DNA of 64,000 nucleotides, taken from assembly GCA_021325355.1 (NCBI GenBank), contig JAJPHI010000018.1, forward strand, positions 1 to 64,000, read 5' to 3'. The notes under the pieces are model-generated. The model had not been told where the DNA came from. It made no database searches and worked only from the letters and a program-made list of their open reading frames with translations. The position numbers were made by a program, and so were the translations under genes. The DNA is from Pseudomonadota bacterium. GTDB lineage: Bacteria; Desulfobacterota; Binatia; Binatales; Binataceae. This document shows positions 8,137 through 17,654 of this stretch, piece after piece. Positions within the stretch are counted from its first letter, which is position 1, and each line of letters starts with the position of its first letter.

Positions 8137-8600
8137 GCGTGGGGGCGGCGCGGGTTGCCGCTGACGGTGTCCCTCGACAGAAATTGGTACAACCTTGGCG
8201 GTAACGTGGTCGGGCGATTACGCGGATCGGGACGCAACCTTCTTCAGGCGGGTCCAGGGAAACGGCTGTTTCGCTTGCGCGCCGCACGAAGCGGGAGTCA
8301 GGCGAGGTCGACGCGCAGTTGGTCGCGGCCCGCGCCGTCGGTGAAACGGCGCCAAGGCGCGATCGCGGGAAATGCGGGCATCCTGCTGGAACTACCCCGC
8401 TGCGGATGACGGTTTGGGGCTTGGTTTCAAGTCACCAATTTAACCTCATCGGAGGCTCGGTCCGGGCATTGCTGGTAGTAGCAGCTTTTTGGCTCGCTCT
8501 TCATCCGGATTTGAGAGCGAGCCGCAAAGCGTTAGGGACGCTTCGGTCGAGACCGCGGCGGCGTGCGCCGCGCCGGCCGCTTTGAGCGGCCAAGCGGTGC
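8137..8600. other. Gene-poor region between the repeats and the IS remnant
   Basis: No recognisable gene. Short open frames here are low-complexity shadows, and the right part merges into the tail of the transposase remnant on the minus strand. Confidence 0.5.
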
Positions 8601-8659
8601 GCACAGCGGTCGAGCTCCTCATGGTCTGACTCGTCAGATCTCGGTAAAGGCGTTCGGAT

Positions 8660-8860
8660 TCGCACGGTGACCGATAATCGAGGGCGGAATGGCGGCGGTG
8701 GGGATTGTAGAAGCAATCGAACACCGCCATACGCGCCTCGACTTGAGTCTTGAAGCGGCGCCGGTTGAGCAATTCGCCTTCGAGCGTGGCGAAAAAGCCC
8801 ACGCACATCGCGTTGTCGAAACAGTCGCCCACCGCACCCATCGAGTGTAGTTGGTGCCAA
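8660..8860 (-). pseudogene. IS3-family transposase (OrfB, DDE integrase core) C-terminal remnant
   Basis: Reading leftward, the frame contains MGAVGDCFDNAMCVGFFATL, then ELLNRRRFKTQVEARMAVFD and YNPHRRHSALDYRSP. This is the end of the IS3-family OrfB integrase core, including the final catalytic Glu region. Only about 65 residues are left; the upstream half and OrfA are missing, and the frame continues into unrelated sequence after SP. I see no intact terminal inverted repeats, so it is a dead fragment. Confidence 0.85.
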
Positions 8861-8928
8861 GCGCCTCGGTTTGCGGCCTTGCTTCAATAAATTCCTGCCA
8901 GATAAACCGCTCGGCTGCCGTTAGCGAT

Positions 8929-9624
8929 TTAACTCAGCCTATATCCGCCAAATACCGCGAACATCCCGGCCTTGAACGCGCAATCCACGCTCGCGAAGCC
9001 CGCTTCCTGAAGCCATCGCAACTGCGCCGCGACGGTGGCGGGCCGATCGCATTTCATCCGGTCGATCGCGGCCGCAAGATCGTCTTCGGCGACCCCGAGC
9101 GCACGCGCGTGCGCGATCCATTCGTCCTTGTGGCGGCGTTCGCGCGCTGGCGTCGCGCCGGCCACCTGATCGGCGTTGACGAAAATTCCTCCCGGCTTGA
9201 GCGCGCCAAAAATCCGCCCGAACAGGCCGCGCTTGTCCGGATCCTCCAGATGATGGATCGACAAGGCCGATACGATCGCGTCGAAGGGACCACCGAGCGG
9301 CGCCTGGACGTAATCGGCCTCGATTATCCGAATACGATCGATGACCGGCGCGAGCCGCGCTTGCGCCCGCGCCAGCATCGCCGGCGCGATATCGATTAGC
9401 GTGATCCGCGCGCCGGGAAACGCCGACGCGACAAAGCCCGCCATCAGCCCGGTTCCCGCGCCGAGGTCGAGGGCTTCGAGCGGTGCCTCGCGCGGAAAAT
9501 CCAGCATCGCGACGGCAGCGCGATAAAATTCGTCAAAGCAGGGAACGAGTTGCCGGCGGGCGCGATCGTACTCGGTCGCGGTCAGGTCGAACGCGGAACG
9601 AACGGTGGAGTGCGCAGCGCTCAT
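8929..9624 (-). CDS. Class I SAM-dependent methyltransferase
   Basis: A 231-residue Rossmann-fold methyltransferase with SAM motif I LDLGAGTGL (52-60), the acidic end of strand 2 in ITLIDIAP, and the post-motif region FDAIVSALSIHHLEDPDK. The layout resembles UbiE/Methyltransf-12-type small-molecule methylases. The substrate cannot be told. It stands alone, next to the IS3 remnant. Confidence 0.85.
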   Translation of the reverse strand: MSAAHSTVRSAFDLTATEYDRARRQLVPCFDEFYRAAVAMLDFPREAPLEALDLGAGTGLMAGFVASAFPGARITLIDIAPAMLARAQARLAPVIDRIRIIEADYVQAPLGGPFDAIVSALSIHHLEDPDKRGLFGRIFGALKPGGIFVNADQVAGATPARERRHKDEWIAHARALGVAEDDLAAAIDRMKCDRPATVAAQLRWLQEAGFASVDCAFKAGMFAVFGGYRLS

Positions 9625-9907
9625 CGACGGTTTCTTAGGTCGAACAAAACAGATGGTGCAAACCGGAATTTCCGTTTGGACCTCTTTCGTTCAGCAGAAC
9701 TATGGGACGAACGAGCGCCGCGGCGCAAGTTTCGGGAGCGCCTGCCGTCGCGCGGCTTGGCTGCGGGCAAAGCGGTTAGTTTCGATCGCTTCGCCGGCCT
9801 GAGCGGCCGATCGGGGACGCGTAGCGGTGCAATGGAAATGATGCGACGCGGCTTGCCGACAACGGTTGTCATCCGGAGGGATTAGTCTCCTTAGCGAGGT
9901 GGCCCGA

Positions 9908-10258
9908 ATGGCGCAGGAACTGGTCAACGTCGGCTTTCTGCATACCGTCAAGTGCGAATGGTGCGAAATCGTGATGTCGTGCAATTGCTGGGACGGCAGC
10001 CAAGCGGATCGCGAGGGACATATCCTCGTGCTCTGCCCGCGATGCCAGGTCACGAACTATCTGAACGTGATCTTCGGCGGTAAGGACCTCAGGTCGCTGC
10101 TGGTTTCCAGAATAGCGGCGGCGGGAGGGCCGCGGCGACGGCGCCAGGCGTCGCCACGACCGGCGCTGAAGCTCGTCGCCGACAACGCCAGGGCTCACGC
10201 CAAGGGCCGCATCGGGAGAGAATCTTCAACTACCGCCCCCGGAAAGCGCCGCAAGTGA
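9908..10258 (+). CDS. Small Cys-rich, probably zinc-binding hypothetical protein
   Basis: A 116-residue protein that I do not recognise. It carries CEWC (16-19), CNC (25-27) and CPRC (43-46), a pattern suggesting a zinc ribbon. A basic tail rich in Arg, Lys and Ala follows and could contact nucleic acid. I chose the ATG at 9908, with GAGGTGG just upstream, over a TTG at 9866. It is followed after 143 bases by the copper protein gene, but no functional link is evident. Confidence 0.6.
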   Translation: MAQELVNVGFLHTVKCEWCEIVMSCNCWDGSQADREGHILVLCPRCQVTNYLNVIFGGKDLRSLLVSRIAAAGGPRRRRQASPRPALKLVADNARAHAKGRIGRESSTTAPGKRRK

Positions 10259-10401
10259 GGGGACCTTTGAGCAGCGGCGCTATATAGCGCAGGCGGCAAG
10301 GATTCTCGGCGGTCTGTCGGGGGCGCGACGGCGGGGCGGGGCAGGTGAAACCTTTGCGCCGCGCCGCCGAAATGCCTTATTGATGCCGAGGTCCGGGAAT
10401 C

Positions 10402-11475
10402 ATGCGAGCGCTGCTGTCACGACGGGAACTGTTACGCTGGCTCGGGGCCGGAGCGGCCCTGCTAGGTCTCGAAGCGCGCGACGTCATGGCCGCGGCGGGT
10501 GGTGACGCCGCCAAGGCGGCGGGGGCGGGCGCGGCGGGGCCGGGCGCGGTGGCGGCCCGGGTGGTCGCGGATCCGCGCGACCTGCCGCCGCCGATCCGCA
10601 GAGACGCGCCGCTTGCGCATGAGTTCGTGCTCGAAGCGCGCGAGGTGACGGCCGAAATCGAGCCGGGCGCCGCCTACGACTACATGACCTTCAACGGCCG
10701 GGTGCCGGGACCGCTGCTGCGCGTGCGCGAGGGCGATACGGTGACGCTGACGCTGCGCAACAGTATCCATAGCCGCACCTGGCACTCGATTGATCTGCAT
10801 GCGGTTTATGGCCCGGGCGGGGCGGCGGACGTCCTGCAGGTGTTGCCCGGGCAGGCGCGAAGCGTGCGCTTCAAGACGGTCTATCCGGGCGCCTTCATCT
10901 ACCACTGCGCGGTGCCGGGCGAGATGGACGTGCATATGGCGCGCGGGATGTTCGGCATGATCGTGGTCGAACCGGCGGGCGGCTTGCCGCCGGTCGATCG
11001 TGAGTTCTATCTGGGTCAGCATGAGACCTACACGCGGCAGTTGCCGGGCACGCCGGGGCCGCGCGAGTTTGACGCCGAGCGGCTTTTGCGCGAGCAGGCG
11101 ACCTACGTGGTCTTCAACGGCGCCTTCAACGCGCTGACCGCCGCGCGCTTCGGCGCGATGCAGGCGCGGGTGGGCGAGACCGTGCGGGTGTTCATGGTCA
11201 ATGGCGGGCCGAACCTGCTGTCGAGTCTCCATCCGATCGGCAACGTCTGGTCGCGGGTGTGGTTCATGGGCGCGTTCGCGACCCCGTCGATGCGTTTCCT
11301 GCAGAGCGTGCCGGTGCCGCCGGGCAATGCGATCGTGGCCGAGATGGAACTGCCGGTGCCGCAGACGATCAAAATCGTCGACCATGCGATGACGCGGGCG
11401 CTGAGCAAGGGGGCGGTGGCCGAGCTGGTGGTGAGCGGGCGGGAGAATCCGGCGCTTTTCGCTGCGCGGCCGTAG
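10402..11475 (+). CDS. nirK: Copper-containing nitrite reductase-like two-domain cupredoxin (NirK type)
   Basis: A 357-residue multicopper protein resembling NirK/AniA, which reduces nitrite to nitric oxide in the periplasm. The N-terminus (SRRELLRW plus a hydrophobic stretch) looks like a Tat or related export signal. Type 1 copper ligands are visible as H128 in TWHSIDLH, C169 and H178 in YHCAVPGEMDVH, and M183. Type 2 ligands are H133, H168 and H277 in SSLHPIG, with the catalytic Asp as D131. The C-terminal VDHAMTRALSKGAVAELVV matches the NirK end. No nor or nos genes, NirV or cytochrome are nearby; a two-component system follows after 88 bases. A related laccase-like oxidase is possible. 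Confidence 0.85.
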   Translation: MRALLSRRELLRWLGAGAALLGLEARDVMAAAGGDAAKAAGAGAAGPGAVAARVVADPRDLPPPIRRDAPLAHEFVLEAREVTAEIEPGAAYDYMTFNGRVPGPLLRVREGDTVTLTLRNSIHSRTWHSIDLHAVYGPGGAADVLQVLPGQARSVRFKTVYPGAFIYHCAVPGEMDVHMARGMFGMIVVEPAGGLPPVDREFYLGQHETYTRQLPGTPGPREFDAERLLREQATYVVFNGAFNALTAARFGAMQARVGETVRVFMVNGGPNLLSSLHPIGNVWSRVWFMGAFATPSMRFLQSVPVPPGNAIVAEMELPVPQTIKIVDHAMTRALSKGAVAELVVSGRENPALFAARP

Positions 11476-11563
11476 CGGGCGCGGGGGACCTCAGCGGCGC
11501 GCGATCTGGTAGACTCGAAGCGCCGCGCGGCGCGCGGACGGCGGGGCGCGGCGGACGCGTCAA

Positions 11564-12286
11564 ATGGATGTCAATCTCCTAGCGGCACGGCTGCTGGTGG
11601 TCGAAGACGAGGCGCGGCTCGCGGCGAATCTGGCCCAGGGGCTGAGCGAGGCGGGCTACACGATCGTGCTGGCGGGCAGCGCCGAGGAGGCGCGCGCGCG
11701 GCTCGGCGCCGAACACTACGATCTGCTGGTGCTCGACCTCCGGCTGCCGGGTCAGGACGGCCTCGCCTTCCTGCGCGAGCTGCGCCGCGAGGGGTCGGTG
11801 CTGCCGGTGCTGATCCTGACGGCGCGCGATGGCACGGCCGACCGGGTGACGGGGCTCGACAGCGGCGCCGACGACTATCTGGTCAAGCCGTTTGCATTCA
11901 GCGAGCTGCTCGCGCGGCTGCGCGCGCTGCTGCGGCGGCGGCTCGCGGCCGGCGCGCCGGTGGTCGAGGTGGGCGAGCTCAGGCTCGACACGCTCAGTCG
12001 GCGGGCGTGGCGCGGGCGGCGCGAGCTCGGGCTTTCGCCGAAGGAGGCGGCGGTGCTCGAGTACCTGATGCGCCATGCCGGGGTGACGGTGGCGCGCGAC
12101 GCGCTCGGCGCGGCGGTGTGGGGGGAGAGCTACGACCCGTGCTCGAACCTGGTCGGGGTGTTTATCAATCGGCTGCGGCAGAAGATCGATCAGGTTCGCG
12201 AGCCGTCGGCGATCGTGACCGTGCGCGGGGCGGGCTACCTGCTGCGGGTCGGCGCGCGCGGCGACGGGGACGGGGGCGCGACGTGA
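11564..12286 (+). CDS. OmpR/PhoB-family response regulator
   Basis: A 240-residue transcriptional regulator. The receiver domain (about 9-125) has the acidic pair in VVEDE, phospho-acceptor D58 in LLVLDLRLPG, and the switch Lys in DDYLVKPF. The C-terminal winged helix (about 140-232) ends in the typical FINRLRQKID and VRGAGYLL. It overlaps the sensor kinase start (GTGA overlap, translational coupling). Targets are unknown; nirK just upstream is a plausible candidate, but nothing in the sequence proves it. Confidence 0.93.
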   Translation: MDVNLLAARLLVVEDEARLAANLAQGLSEAGYTIVLAGSAEEARARLGAEHYDLLVLDLRLPGQDGLAFLRELRREGSVLPVLILTARDGTADRVTGLDSGADDYLVKPFAFSELLARLRALLRRRLAAGAPVVEVGELRLDTLSRRAWRGRRELGLSPKEAAVLEYLMRHAGVTVARDALGAAVWGESYDPCSNLVGVFINRLRQKIDQVREPSAIVTVRGAGYLLRVGARGDGDGGAT

Positions 12287-13644
12287 GTATTCGGGCGCGG
12301 CTCACGCTCTACTGGGCGATCGTTACGGCGGCGATCCTGCTGGGGGCGGGGGCGCTCACGCTCGCGCTGTTCGCCCGCGGGGCGTGGCTGGCGCTCGACG
12401 AGGCGCTGCTCGAGGAGGCGGACACGATCGCGCCGGCGATCGCGCGCGCCACACAGCCGGCGGCGATCGCGTTGCTGCGCCATCTGGTGGCCGAGAAGGA
12501 TCTCGGACCGGGGCGGCGGGTGCGCCTGATCGTCGGCGGGCGGGTGCTGCTCGACGCCGGCGATCGGGCCACCGCGCTGCCGCCCGGGCTGCCGGCGCCG
12601 GGGGCGGCGGGGCGGGTGGTGAGCGGGCGCGGATCGCGCTTTGCGGAGGTGCCGCTGCGCTTCGCCGGGGAGGCGGCGTGGCTGCAGGACGGCGTCGACA
12701 GTCGGCCGCTCGGCTATACGGTGGCGCGGCTGGGGCGGACGATGATGCTGCTGCTGCCGGCGATCCTCGCGCTCAGCGTGGCGGGCGGCTACGGGCTCGC
12801 GGGGCTCGCGCTGCGGCCGATTGCGGCTACCGCGGCGGCGCTCGCGCGGATCGGGCCGGGCGATCGCGGGTCGCGGCTGCCGCCGGCGCCGGTGCGTGAT
12901 GAAGTGGGGCGGCTGGTCGGGGAGATCAACGACCTGCTCGGGCGGCTCGAGCGCGCCTCGGTCGCGCAGCAGCGGTTCGTCGCCGAGGCGGCGCATGAGC
13001 TGCGGACGCCGCTCACGGTCCTGCGCAGCGGTCTCGAGGTGAGCCTGCAGCGCCCGCGCAGCGCGGCGGAAAGCCGCGCGGCGCTGGTCGCGGCGCTCGC
13101 CGAGGTCGAGCGGCTGTGCGCGATTGCCGAGGACCTGCTCGCGCTCGCCCGGCTGGAAGCGGTCAAGGAAGCGGCGGCCGAGCCGGTCGATCTCGGCGCG
13201 CTGGTCGGCGCGCTCGGGGCGCGGGTCGCGCCGCTCGCCGCGGCCAAGGATCAACGGCTGACGGTGCGGGCGGCCGCGGGCGTGGTGGTCAGCGGGAATC
13301 GCAGCGACCTGCAGCGGGTGATGCTCAATCTGCTCGACAACGCGATCAAGTTTACCGGCGCGGGCGGCGCTATCGAGATCGCCGCGGCCGTGGCGGACGG
13401 CTGGGCGCTGGTCACGGTCAGCGACGACGGTCCGGGAATCCCGGCGGAGGAGGTCGAGCGGGTCTTCGACCCCTTCTATCGGAGCCGCCGCGCCGGCGCC
13501 GGCGGCGGGGGACTCGGGCTCGCCGTGTGCCGGGAGATCGTCGCGGCCCATCGGGGGGAGATAAGCGCGGCGAATCGGCCCGGCGGCGGTTGCGCGATCG
13601 CGCTGCGCCTGCCGCTCGCGGCGGTATCCGCCGCGGCGTCCTAA
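12283..13644 (+). CDS. Sensor histidine kinase partner of the upstream regulator
   Basis: A 453-residue membrane kinase starting at a GTG that overlaps the regulator's stop. Order: transmembrane helix near 8-30, periplasmic sensor about 31-150, second helix about 160-180 and a HAMP linker. The HisKA box AEAAHELRTPLTVL follows, then the ATPase domain with NLLDNAIKF (N box), SDDGPGIP (G1) and GGGGLGLAVCREI (G2). This is the canonical PhoR/QseC-like layout. The short periplasmic domain gives no hint of the signal. Its last four bases overlap the end of the convergent DNA methyltransferase gene. Confidence 0.92.
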   Translation: MSIRARLTLYWAIVTAAILLGAGALTLALFARGAWLALDEALLEEADTIAPAIARATQPAAIALLRHLVAEKDLGPGRRVRLIVGGRVLLDAGDRATALPPGLPAPGAAGRVVSGRGSRFAEVPLRFAGEAAWLQDGVDSRPLGYTVARLGRTMMLLLPAILALSVAGGYGLAGLALRPIAATAAALARIGPGDRGSRLPPAPVRDEVGRLVGEINDLLGRLERASVAQQRFVAEAAHELRTPLTVLRSGLEVSLQRPRSAAESRAALVAALAEVERLCAIAEDLLALARLEAVKEAAAEPVDLGALVGALGARVAPLAAAKDQRLTVRAAAGVVVSGNRSDLQRVMLNLLDNAIKFTGAGGAIEIAAAVADGWALVTVSDDGPGIPAEEVERVFDPFYRSRRAGAGGGGLGLAVCREIVAAHRGEISAANRPGGGCAIALRLPLAAVSAAAS

Positions 13645-14939
13645 TCCGCTCCGGCGGGCGACGGCCGGGCGGATGGCGGGCGGCGCAGCACCACGACCTC
13701 CTCACGGAGCGCGGCGCGCGTCGCCGTCGCCGTGCGCGTGCGGAACAGGTCGATGGCCTCGACCTCGTAGCCGATCCGCCGGGCGAGATCGGCCAGGATG
13801 GCTCCCGTCCGAATCATCACTTGCAGATAGGAGGCCTGGTCGCCGACGACATAGGCGAGGCGGGCGCCGGGTCGCAGGACGCGCCAGAGGCTCGCGAGGT
13901 GGCGGACGAGGCCGCCGAAATAGAGGCGGGTGACCCGCGCGTACATCCGCTCGAAGCCCGAGGTCTTGCCGAGCGCTAGCCGGCGCTGCTCGATGGCCGC
14001 GGTGATGCGGCGGATTTCCGGATGATCGGCGACGAGGGTGTCGTCGCGGTCGAGGCGGTAGACGCTCCGGGTGTTCGAGCGGAGGAGCTCCTGTTTGAGG
14101 GCGCGGAGCTCGCTGCGGTCGTTGATCAGGCCGAGAATCACCGATTCGAGCCGGGTCGTGCGGGTGTAGTCCTTTTCGTTCGGATAGGGCGGCGAGGTGA
14201 TGACGGCGTCGACCGAGGCCGGGGCGAGCAGGCGCGCGAGCTCGCGCGCGTCGGCGCGGTAGACCGTGGCGGGGATGGCCGCGCGGTCGGCCAGATGGCG
14301 CAGGTCGGCGGCGATGGCGCGCACTTTACGCATCCAGGCGTCGACCACCGCGGCGTCGGCCCTGGGCGGCCCGACGCCCACCTCGGGACCGAAGCGGAGA
14401 TTGCTCGCCTCGTGGACGATGACGTGGGCGAGCGCGAGCCGCTCGTGATCGTGGAATTCGGCGCGCCCGTGCCGCTCGAGGGCGTCGCGCAGCACCAGCA
14501 CCTGGTGCAGGGGGCGGGGGCTGATCGAGCCCTTCAGCAAAAGGGCGGCGGCGGGCGCCGGCAGCGCGCGCAGTTGCCGCTCGGGTCCGCCCGGGCCGGC
14601 GGCGAGCTCGGCCGCGGCGGCGGTGGCGACGGCGCGGGCGTGGGCGACGAGCGCGCGCGGATCCACGCTCCAGTTGAGCTTGGCGGCGCTGGCGAGCGCG
14701 GCTATCGGGTTGCGCTCGACGCCGGCGCTGGCGATGCCGCGCTTGCGGCATTCGACCAGGGTGGTGCCGGTGCCGCAGAAGGGATCGAGCACCAACTGAC
14801 CGCGGGCGACGCCGAAGCGCTCGAGATAGGTGCGGACCAGATGCGGCGGAAAGGCGAGGACGAAGCGGTACCAGTCGTGCACGCGGCGATCGCTCGGGCG
14901 CAGACGGTTGGCGGCGACCGGGGCGGCGTAGGCGTCCAT
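13641..14939 (-). CDS. Solo DNA methyltransferase (N4-cytosine or N6-adenine type)
   Basis: A 432-residue amino-DNA methyltransferase. SAM motif I appears as LVLDPFCGTGTTL (about 49-61) and the catalytic motif IV as ITSPPYPNEKDYTR (about 255-270). SPPY is usual for N4-cytosine enzymes but also occurs in some N6-adenine ones. The ~200 residues between the motifs may hold target recognition. No restriction endonuclease or specificity gene is adjacent, so it may act in gene regulation or as an anti-restriction orphan. The 3' end overlaps the sensor kinase stop by four bases. Confidence 0.85.
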   Translation of the reverse strand: MDAYAAPVAANRLRPSDRRVHDWYRFVLAFPPHLVRTYLERFGVARGQLVLDPFCGTGTTLVECRKRGIASAGVERNPIAALASAAKLNWSVDPRALVAHARAVATAAAAELAAGPGGPERQLRALPAPAAALLLKGSISPRPLHQVLVLRDALERHGRAEFHDHERLALAHVIVHEASNLRFGPEVGVGPPRADAAVVDAWMRKVRAIAADLRHLADRAAIPATVYRADARELARLLAPASVDAVITSPPYPNEKDYTRTTRLESVILGLINDRSELRALKQELLRSNTRSVYRLDRDDTLVADHPEIRRITAAIEQRRLALGKTSGFERMYARVTRLYFGGLVRHLASLWRVLRPGARLAYVVGDQASYLQVMIRTGAILADLARRIGYEVEAIDLFRTRTATATRAALREEVVVLRRPPSARPSPAGAD

Positions 14940-15399
14940 CGTGGGGAGAGCTTAGCGAAGGGCGCGGGCGCCTTCGACCTGGCGCGGCGGGGGTCGGCGC
15001 GGCGCGGCGCACGTCCTGGGCCAAGGAAAGGAGTCCTGGCCGGCGCCGGCAGAGACGAGGGGCCTTCGCGTCCCTGATGGTTAAACCGCTCCTCCCCCCA
15101 ACCCCGCATCTTTCCATCGCGGCCGCCAGAGATGGATGAGAGGCCGGGGGGAAAGATGCTCAGTTCTGCGCCTTGTCCCGCAATACCAGTGGCGGCGCGG
15201 CGGGCCATTTTCGCGCCGCGGAAGCGGTAAGCCCCGCGGCGCCGTGCGTGCGGGGCGGCGGGCGTGCGGGGCGGTGAACTTTGAGGCGCCTTTTGCTACT
15301 GGCGGTAGCAGACGGGGGCGGCGGCGCCGGGGCGACGGCGCCGGAGATAAACGTTTGTTTATTAGGCCGCCGCCCTGACGCCTGTTAAATCTGAAGCCC
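14940..15399. promoter_or_regulatory. Divergent intergenic region with small inverted repeats
   Basis: 460 bases between the DNA methyltransferase and the efflux operon, with no gene visible. Two small dyads lie on the efflux side: TGCTAC/GTAGCA (15294-15310, 5-base loop) and TAAAC/GTTTA (15348-15361, 4-base loop). Either could be an operator for a local repressor, but no regulator gene is adjacent. Weak evidence. Confidence 0.35.
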
Positions 15400-16674
15400 A
15401 TGCGGATGCGCAAAGTGGCGCGCGGCCTGCTCCTTTGGTTGTTGTTGCTGTGGTTGCTGCTGCTGCCGGCGCCCGGCGCCGCCGACGCGCCGCTCACCCT
15501 CGAGGACTGTGTCGCGCGGGCGCTCGCGACGATTCCGCAAATGGCTGCGGCCGACGCCGCGCTCGATCTCGCCGACGCCCAGCGCCGCGAGGCCGCGGCG
15601 AGCCTCTGGCCGAGCGTGCGCACCGACGTCCAGTACCTGCAGGAGCCCGGCTACCGCGAGGTGATCACGAATCGCGGGCTTTCGGCCGCGCAGCTTATCG
15701 GCGATTACACGGTTTACGACGGCGGGCGGCGGCTCGCTGAGGTGCATGCCGCCGAATATGCCGAACAGGCGCGCCGCTTCGGCGTGGCGGCGGCGCGCAG
15801 CGAGGTGGTCTTCGCCACTACGGTGGCCTTTTACGGACTGGAGCGGGCCGCCGATCAGGTCGCCGCGCTGCAGGCGAGCGTCGCCGAACTGACGCGCTAT
15901 CTGGCGGTCGTGCAGGCGCTGCGGCAAAGCGGCCGCGCCACCGCGAGCGACGTGCTGCGGATCGACCTGCTGCTCCGTCAGAGCCGCCTCCAGTTGAACG
16001 CCGCCACGCATGGGCGGACTGAGGCTTCGTTCGCGCTGGGGGCGCTTATCGGCACTTACGGCCGCGGCGACCTGACGGTCAGCGCGCCGCGTAATCCGCC
16101 GGAGCAGGCGGGGGGCGGCAGCGTGGCGAATAATCCCACGCTGCGGGCGCTCGAGGGTGATCGCGCGGCGGCGGCCGCCGCGCTCGCGGCGGCCGAGGCG
16201 GAGCGTTATCCGACGCTGCGGATGGAGCTGACGTCAGGGTTTCTCGGCACCGATCCGCCCTCGACGCTGAGCCGTTATGCCGGGGCGTCGTACGGCGGCG
16301 TGCTCTCGGTGCCGCTCTTCGAGGGCGGGGCGGTGCGCGCGCGAATCGATGAGGCGCGCGCGCGGATCCGTCAGGCGGGGGCGGCGGCGGACGCCGCGCG
16401 GATCGATCTCGACGAGCGGCTCGCGGCGGCGGAGTCGCGCTTCGATGAAGCGCGGCAGGCGCTCGGGCTGCTGCAGCAGACGCTGCCGGTGGCGCAAGGA
16501 TCGTTCGCGCTCTGCTGGGCGCGTTTTTTGGGCGGGGGCACGGCGACCCTGCTCGAGGTGGCGGACAGTTACGGCCAACTGCTGAGCACGCGCCTCGCGA
16601 TCCTCGACCAGCAGTTCGCGGCGCGGCAGGCGGCGGCCGAGGTGGCGGAGTTGACCGGGAGCGGCTTGAAGTGA
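15400..16674 (+). CDS. TolC-family outer-membrane efflux protein
   Basis: A 424-residue outer-membrane factor with a strongly hydrophobic Leu-rich signal peptide (about 8-29). It then starts as LTLEDCVARALATIP, the standard TolC-family opening. The long Ala/Arg-rich helices, two related halves and GGVLSVPLFEGGAVRARIDE near residue 300 are typical. It forms the exit duct of a tripartite exporter. The next gene begins at a GTG overlapping its stop, so the three efflux genes are translationally coupled. Confidence 0.9.
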   Translation: MRMRKVARGLLLWLLLLWLLLLPAPGAADAPLTLEDCVARALATIPQMAAADAALDLADAQRREAAASLWPSVRTDVQYLQEPGYREVITNRGLSAAQLIGDYTVYDGGRRLAEVHAAEYAEQARRFGVAAARSEVVFATTVAFYGLERAADQVAALQASVAELTRYLAVVQALRQSGRATASDVLRIDLLLRQSRLQLNAATHGRTEASFALGALIGTYGRGDLTVSAPRNPPEQAGGGSVANNPTLRALEGDRAAAAAALAAAEAERYPTLRMELTSGFLGTDPPSTLSRYAGASYGGVLSVPLFEGGAVRARIDEARARIRQAGAAADAARIDLDERLAAAESRFDEARQALGLLQQTLPVAQGSFALCWARFLGGGTATLLEVADSYGQLLSTRLAILDQQFAARQAAAEVAELTGSGLK

Positions 16675-17654
16675 TTGGGCGGGGGCGGTGCCGGGGCGGC
16701 GTGTGGCTGCTCGTGTGGCTGGCGATGGCCGGCTGCACGCGGTCGGGGCGCACGCCGGAGGAGAGCGCGCCTCCGCCCTCCCTGGTGGTCAGCGCGGCGC
16801 GCGTCGTCGTCGCGCCGCTCACCGTCACGGTGACGCTCGCCGGCACGACGGTGGCGGCGGAGCGGCTTATTGTACGCGCGCCGGCGGCGGGCTTTCTGTC
16901 GGACCTTACGGTCCAGCCGGGCGACAGCGTGACACGCGGCCAATTATTGGCGCGCCTGACCACGCGCGAAGATGCGGCGGCGCGGGCCGGGGCGCGGATC
17001 GCGGCCCATCTGGATGCCGCCGACAGCGCGGCGGTCGCGCAGGCGGTCGGCCGCTACGCGACCGCTCCCGCCCTGCCGCTTAGCGCGCCGCAGGGCGGCG
17101 TGGTGGCGCAGCGCCTCGCGAGCGACGGCCAGTTCGTCAACGAGTTCGACCCGGTGGTCGAAATGGTCAACCCCGCGAGTCTCGCGGTTGAGGCCGAGGC
17201 GCCGCTCGGGGTGCTCGGCGCGCTGCGCGTCGGACAGGCGGTGACACTGACATCGGCGGCGCTGGCGCGGCCGGTGGCGGGGCGGGTCGCGGCGATCCTG
17301 CCGAGCGCGGCCGCGAGTAGTGAGACCGTGCCGGTGCGGATCGCCGTTTTGGGCGGGGCCCGGGCGCTCGCCGCCACCGGGATCGCGGTGCAGGCGGTGG
17401 TGGTGACGGCGGCGGTGCCGGACGCGCTGGTGATCCCGCGGGCGGCGCTCTTCGTGAATCCCGCCGACGACACCAATTACGTGTTCGTCGCGGGAGCGGA
17501 CGGCCGGGCCCATCGGCGAGTGATCGTGACCGGACTCCGCGAAGCGACGCGCGTGCAGGTGCTGCGCGGCCTCGGCGCGGGGGAGCTGGTGATTACCTCG
17601 GGCGGCTATGCCCTGTCGGACGGGTTGGCGGTGCGCGCGCTGGTCGGGCGATGA
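16671..17654 (+). CDS. RND efflux periplasmic adaptor (HlyD/MFP family), lipoprotein
   Basis: A 327-residue membrane-fusion protein. The N-terminus has a lipobox (LAMAGC, Cys near 22), so it is probably lipid-anchored in the inner membrane. Family features include the biotinyl-lipoyl-like halves (ERLIVRAPAAGFLSDLTVQP and LPLSAPQGGVVAQRL) and the C-terminal GLREATRVQVLRGLGAGELV. Its hairpin is short. It starts at a GTG overlapping the TolC-gene stop, and its own stop overlaps the ATG of the pump. Confidence 0.9.
   Translation: MIGRGRCRGGVWLLVWLAMAGCTRSGRTPEESAPPPSLVVSAARVVVAPLTVTVTLAGTTVAAERLIVRAPAAGFLSDLTVQPGDSVTRGQLLARLTTREDAAARAGARIAAHLDAADSAAVAQAVGRYATAPALPLSAPQGGVVAQRLASDGQFVNEFDPVVEMVNPASLAVEAEAPLGVLGALRVGQAVTLTSAALARPVAGRVAAILPSAAASSETVPVRIAVLGGARALAATGIAVQAVVVTAAVPDALVIPRAALFVNPADDTNYVFVAGADGRAHRRVIVTGLREATRVQVLRGLGAGELVITSGGYALSDGLAVRALVGR

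Noticed and set aside
7126-8500. Short frames in the repeat region, e.g. 7675-7908 and 8001-8204
   Set aside because: They arise twice because the DNA is duplicated; Gly/Ala-rich, with no conserved features.
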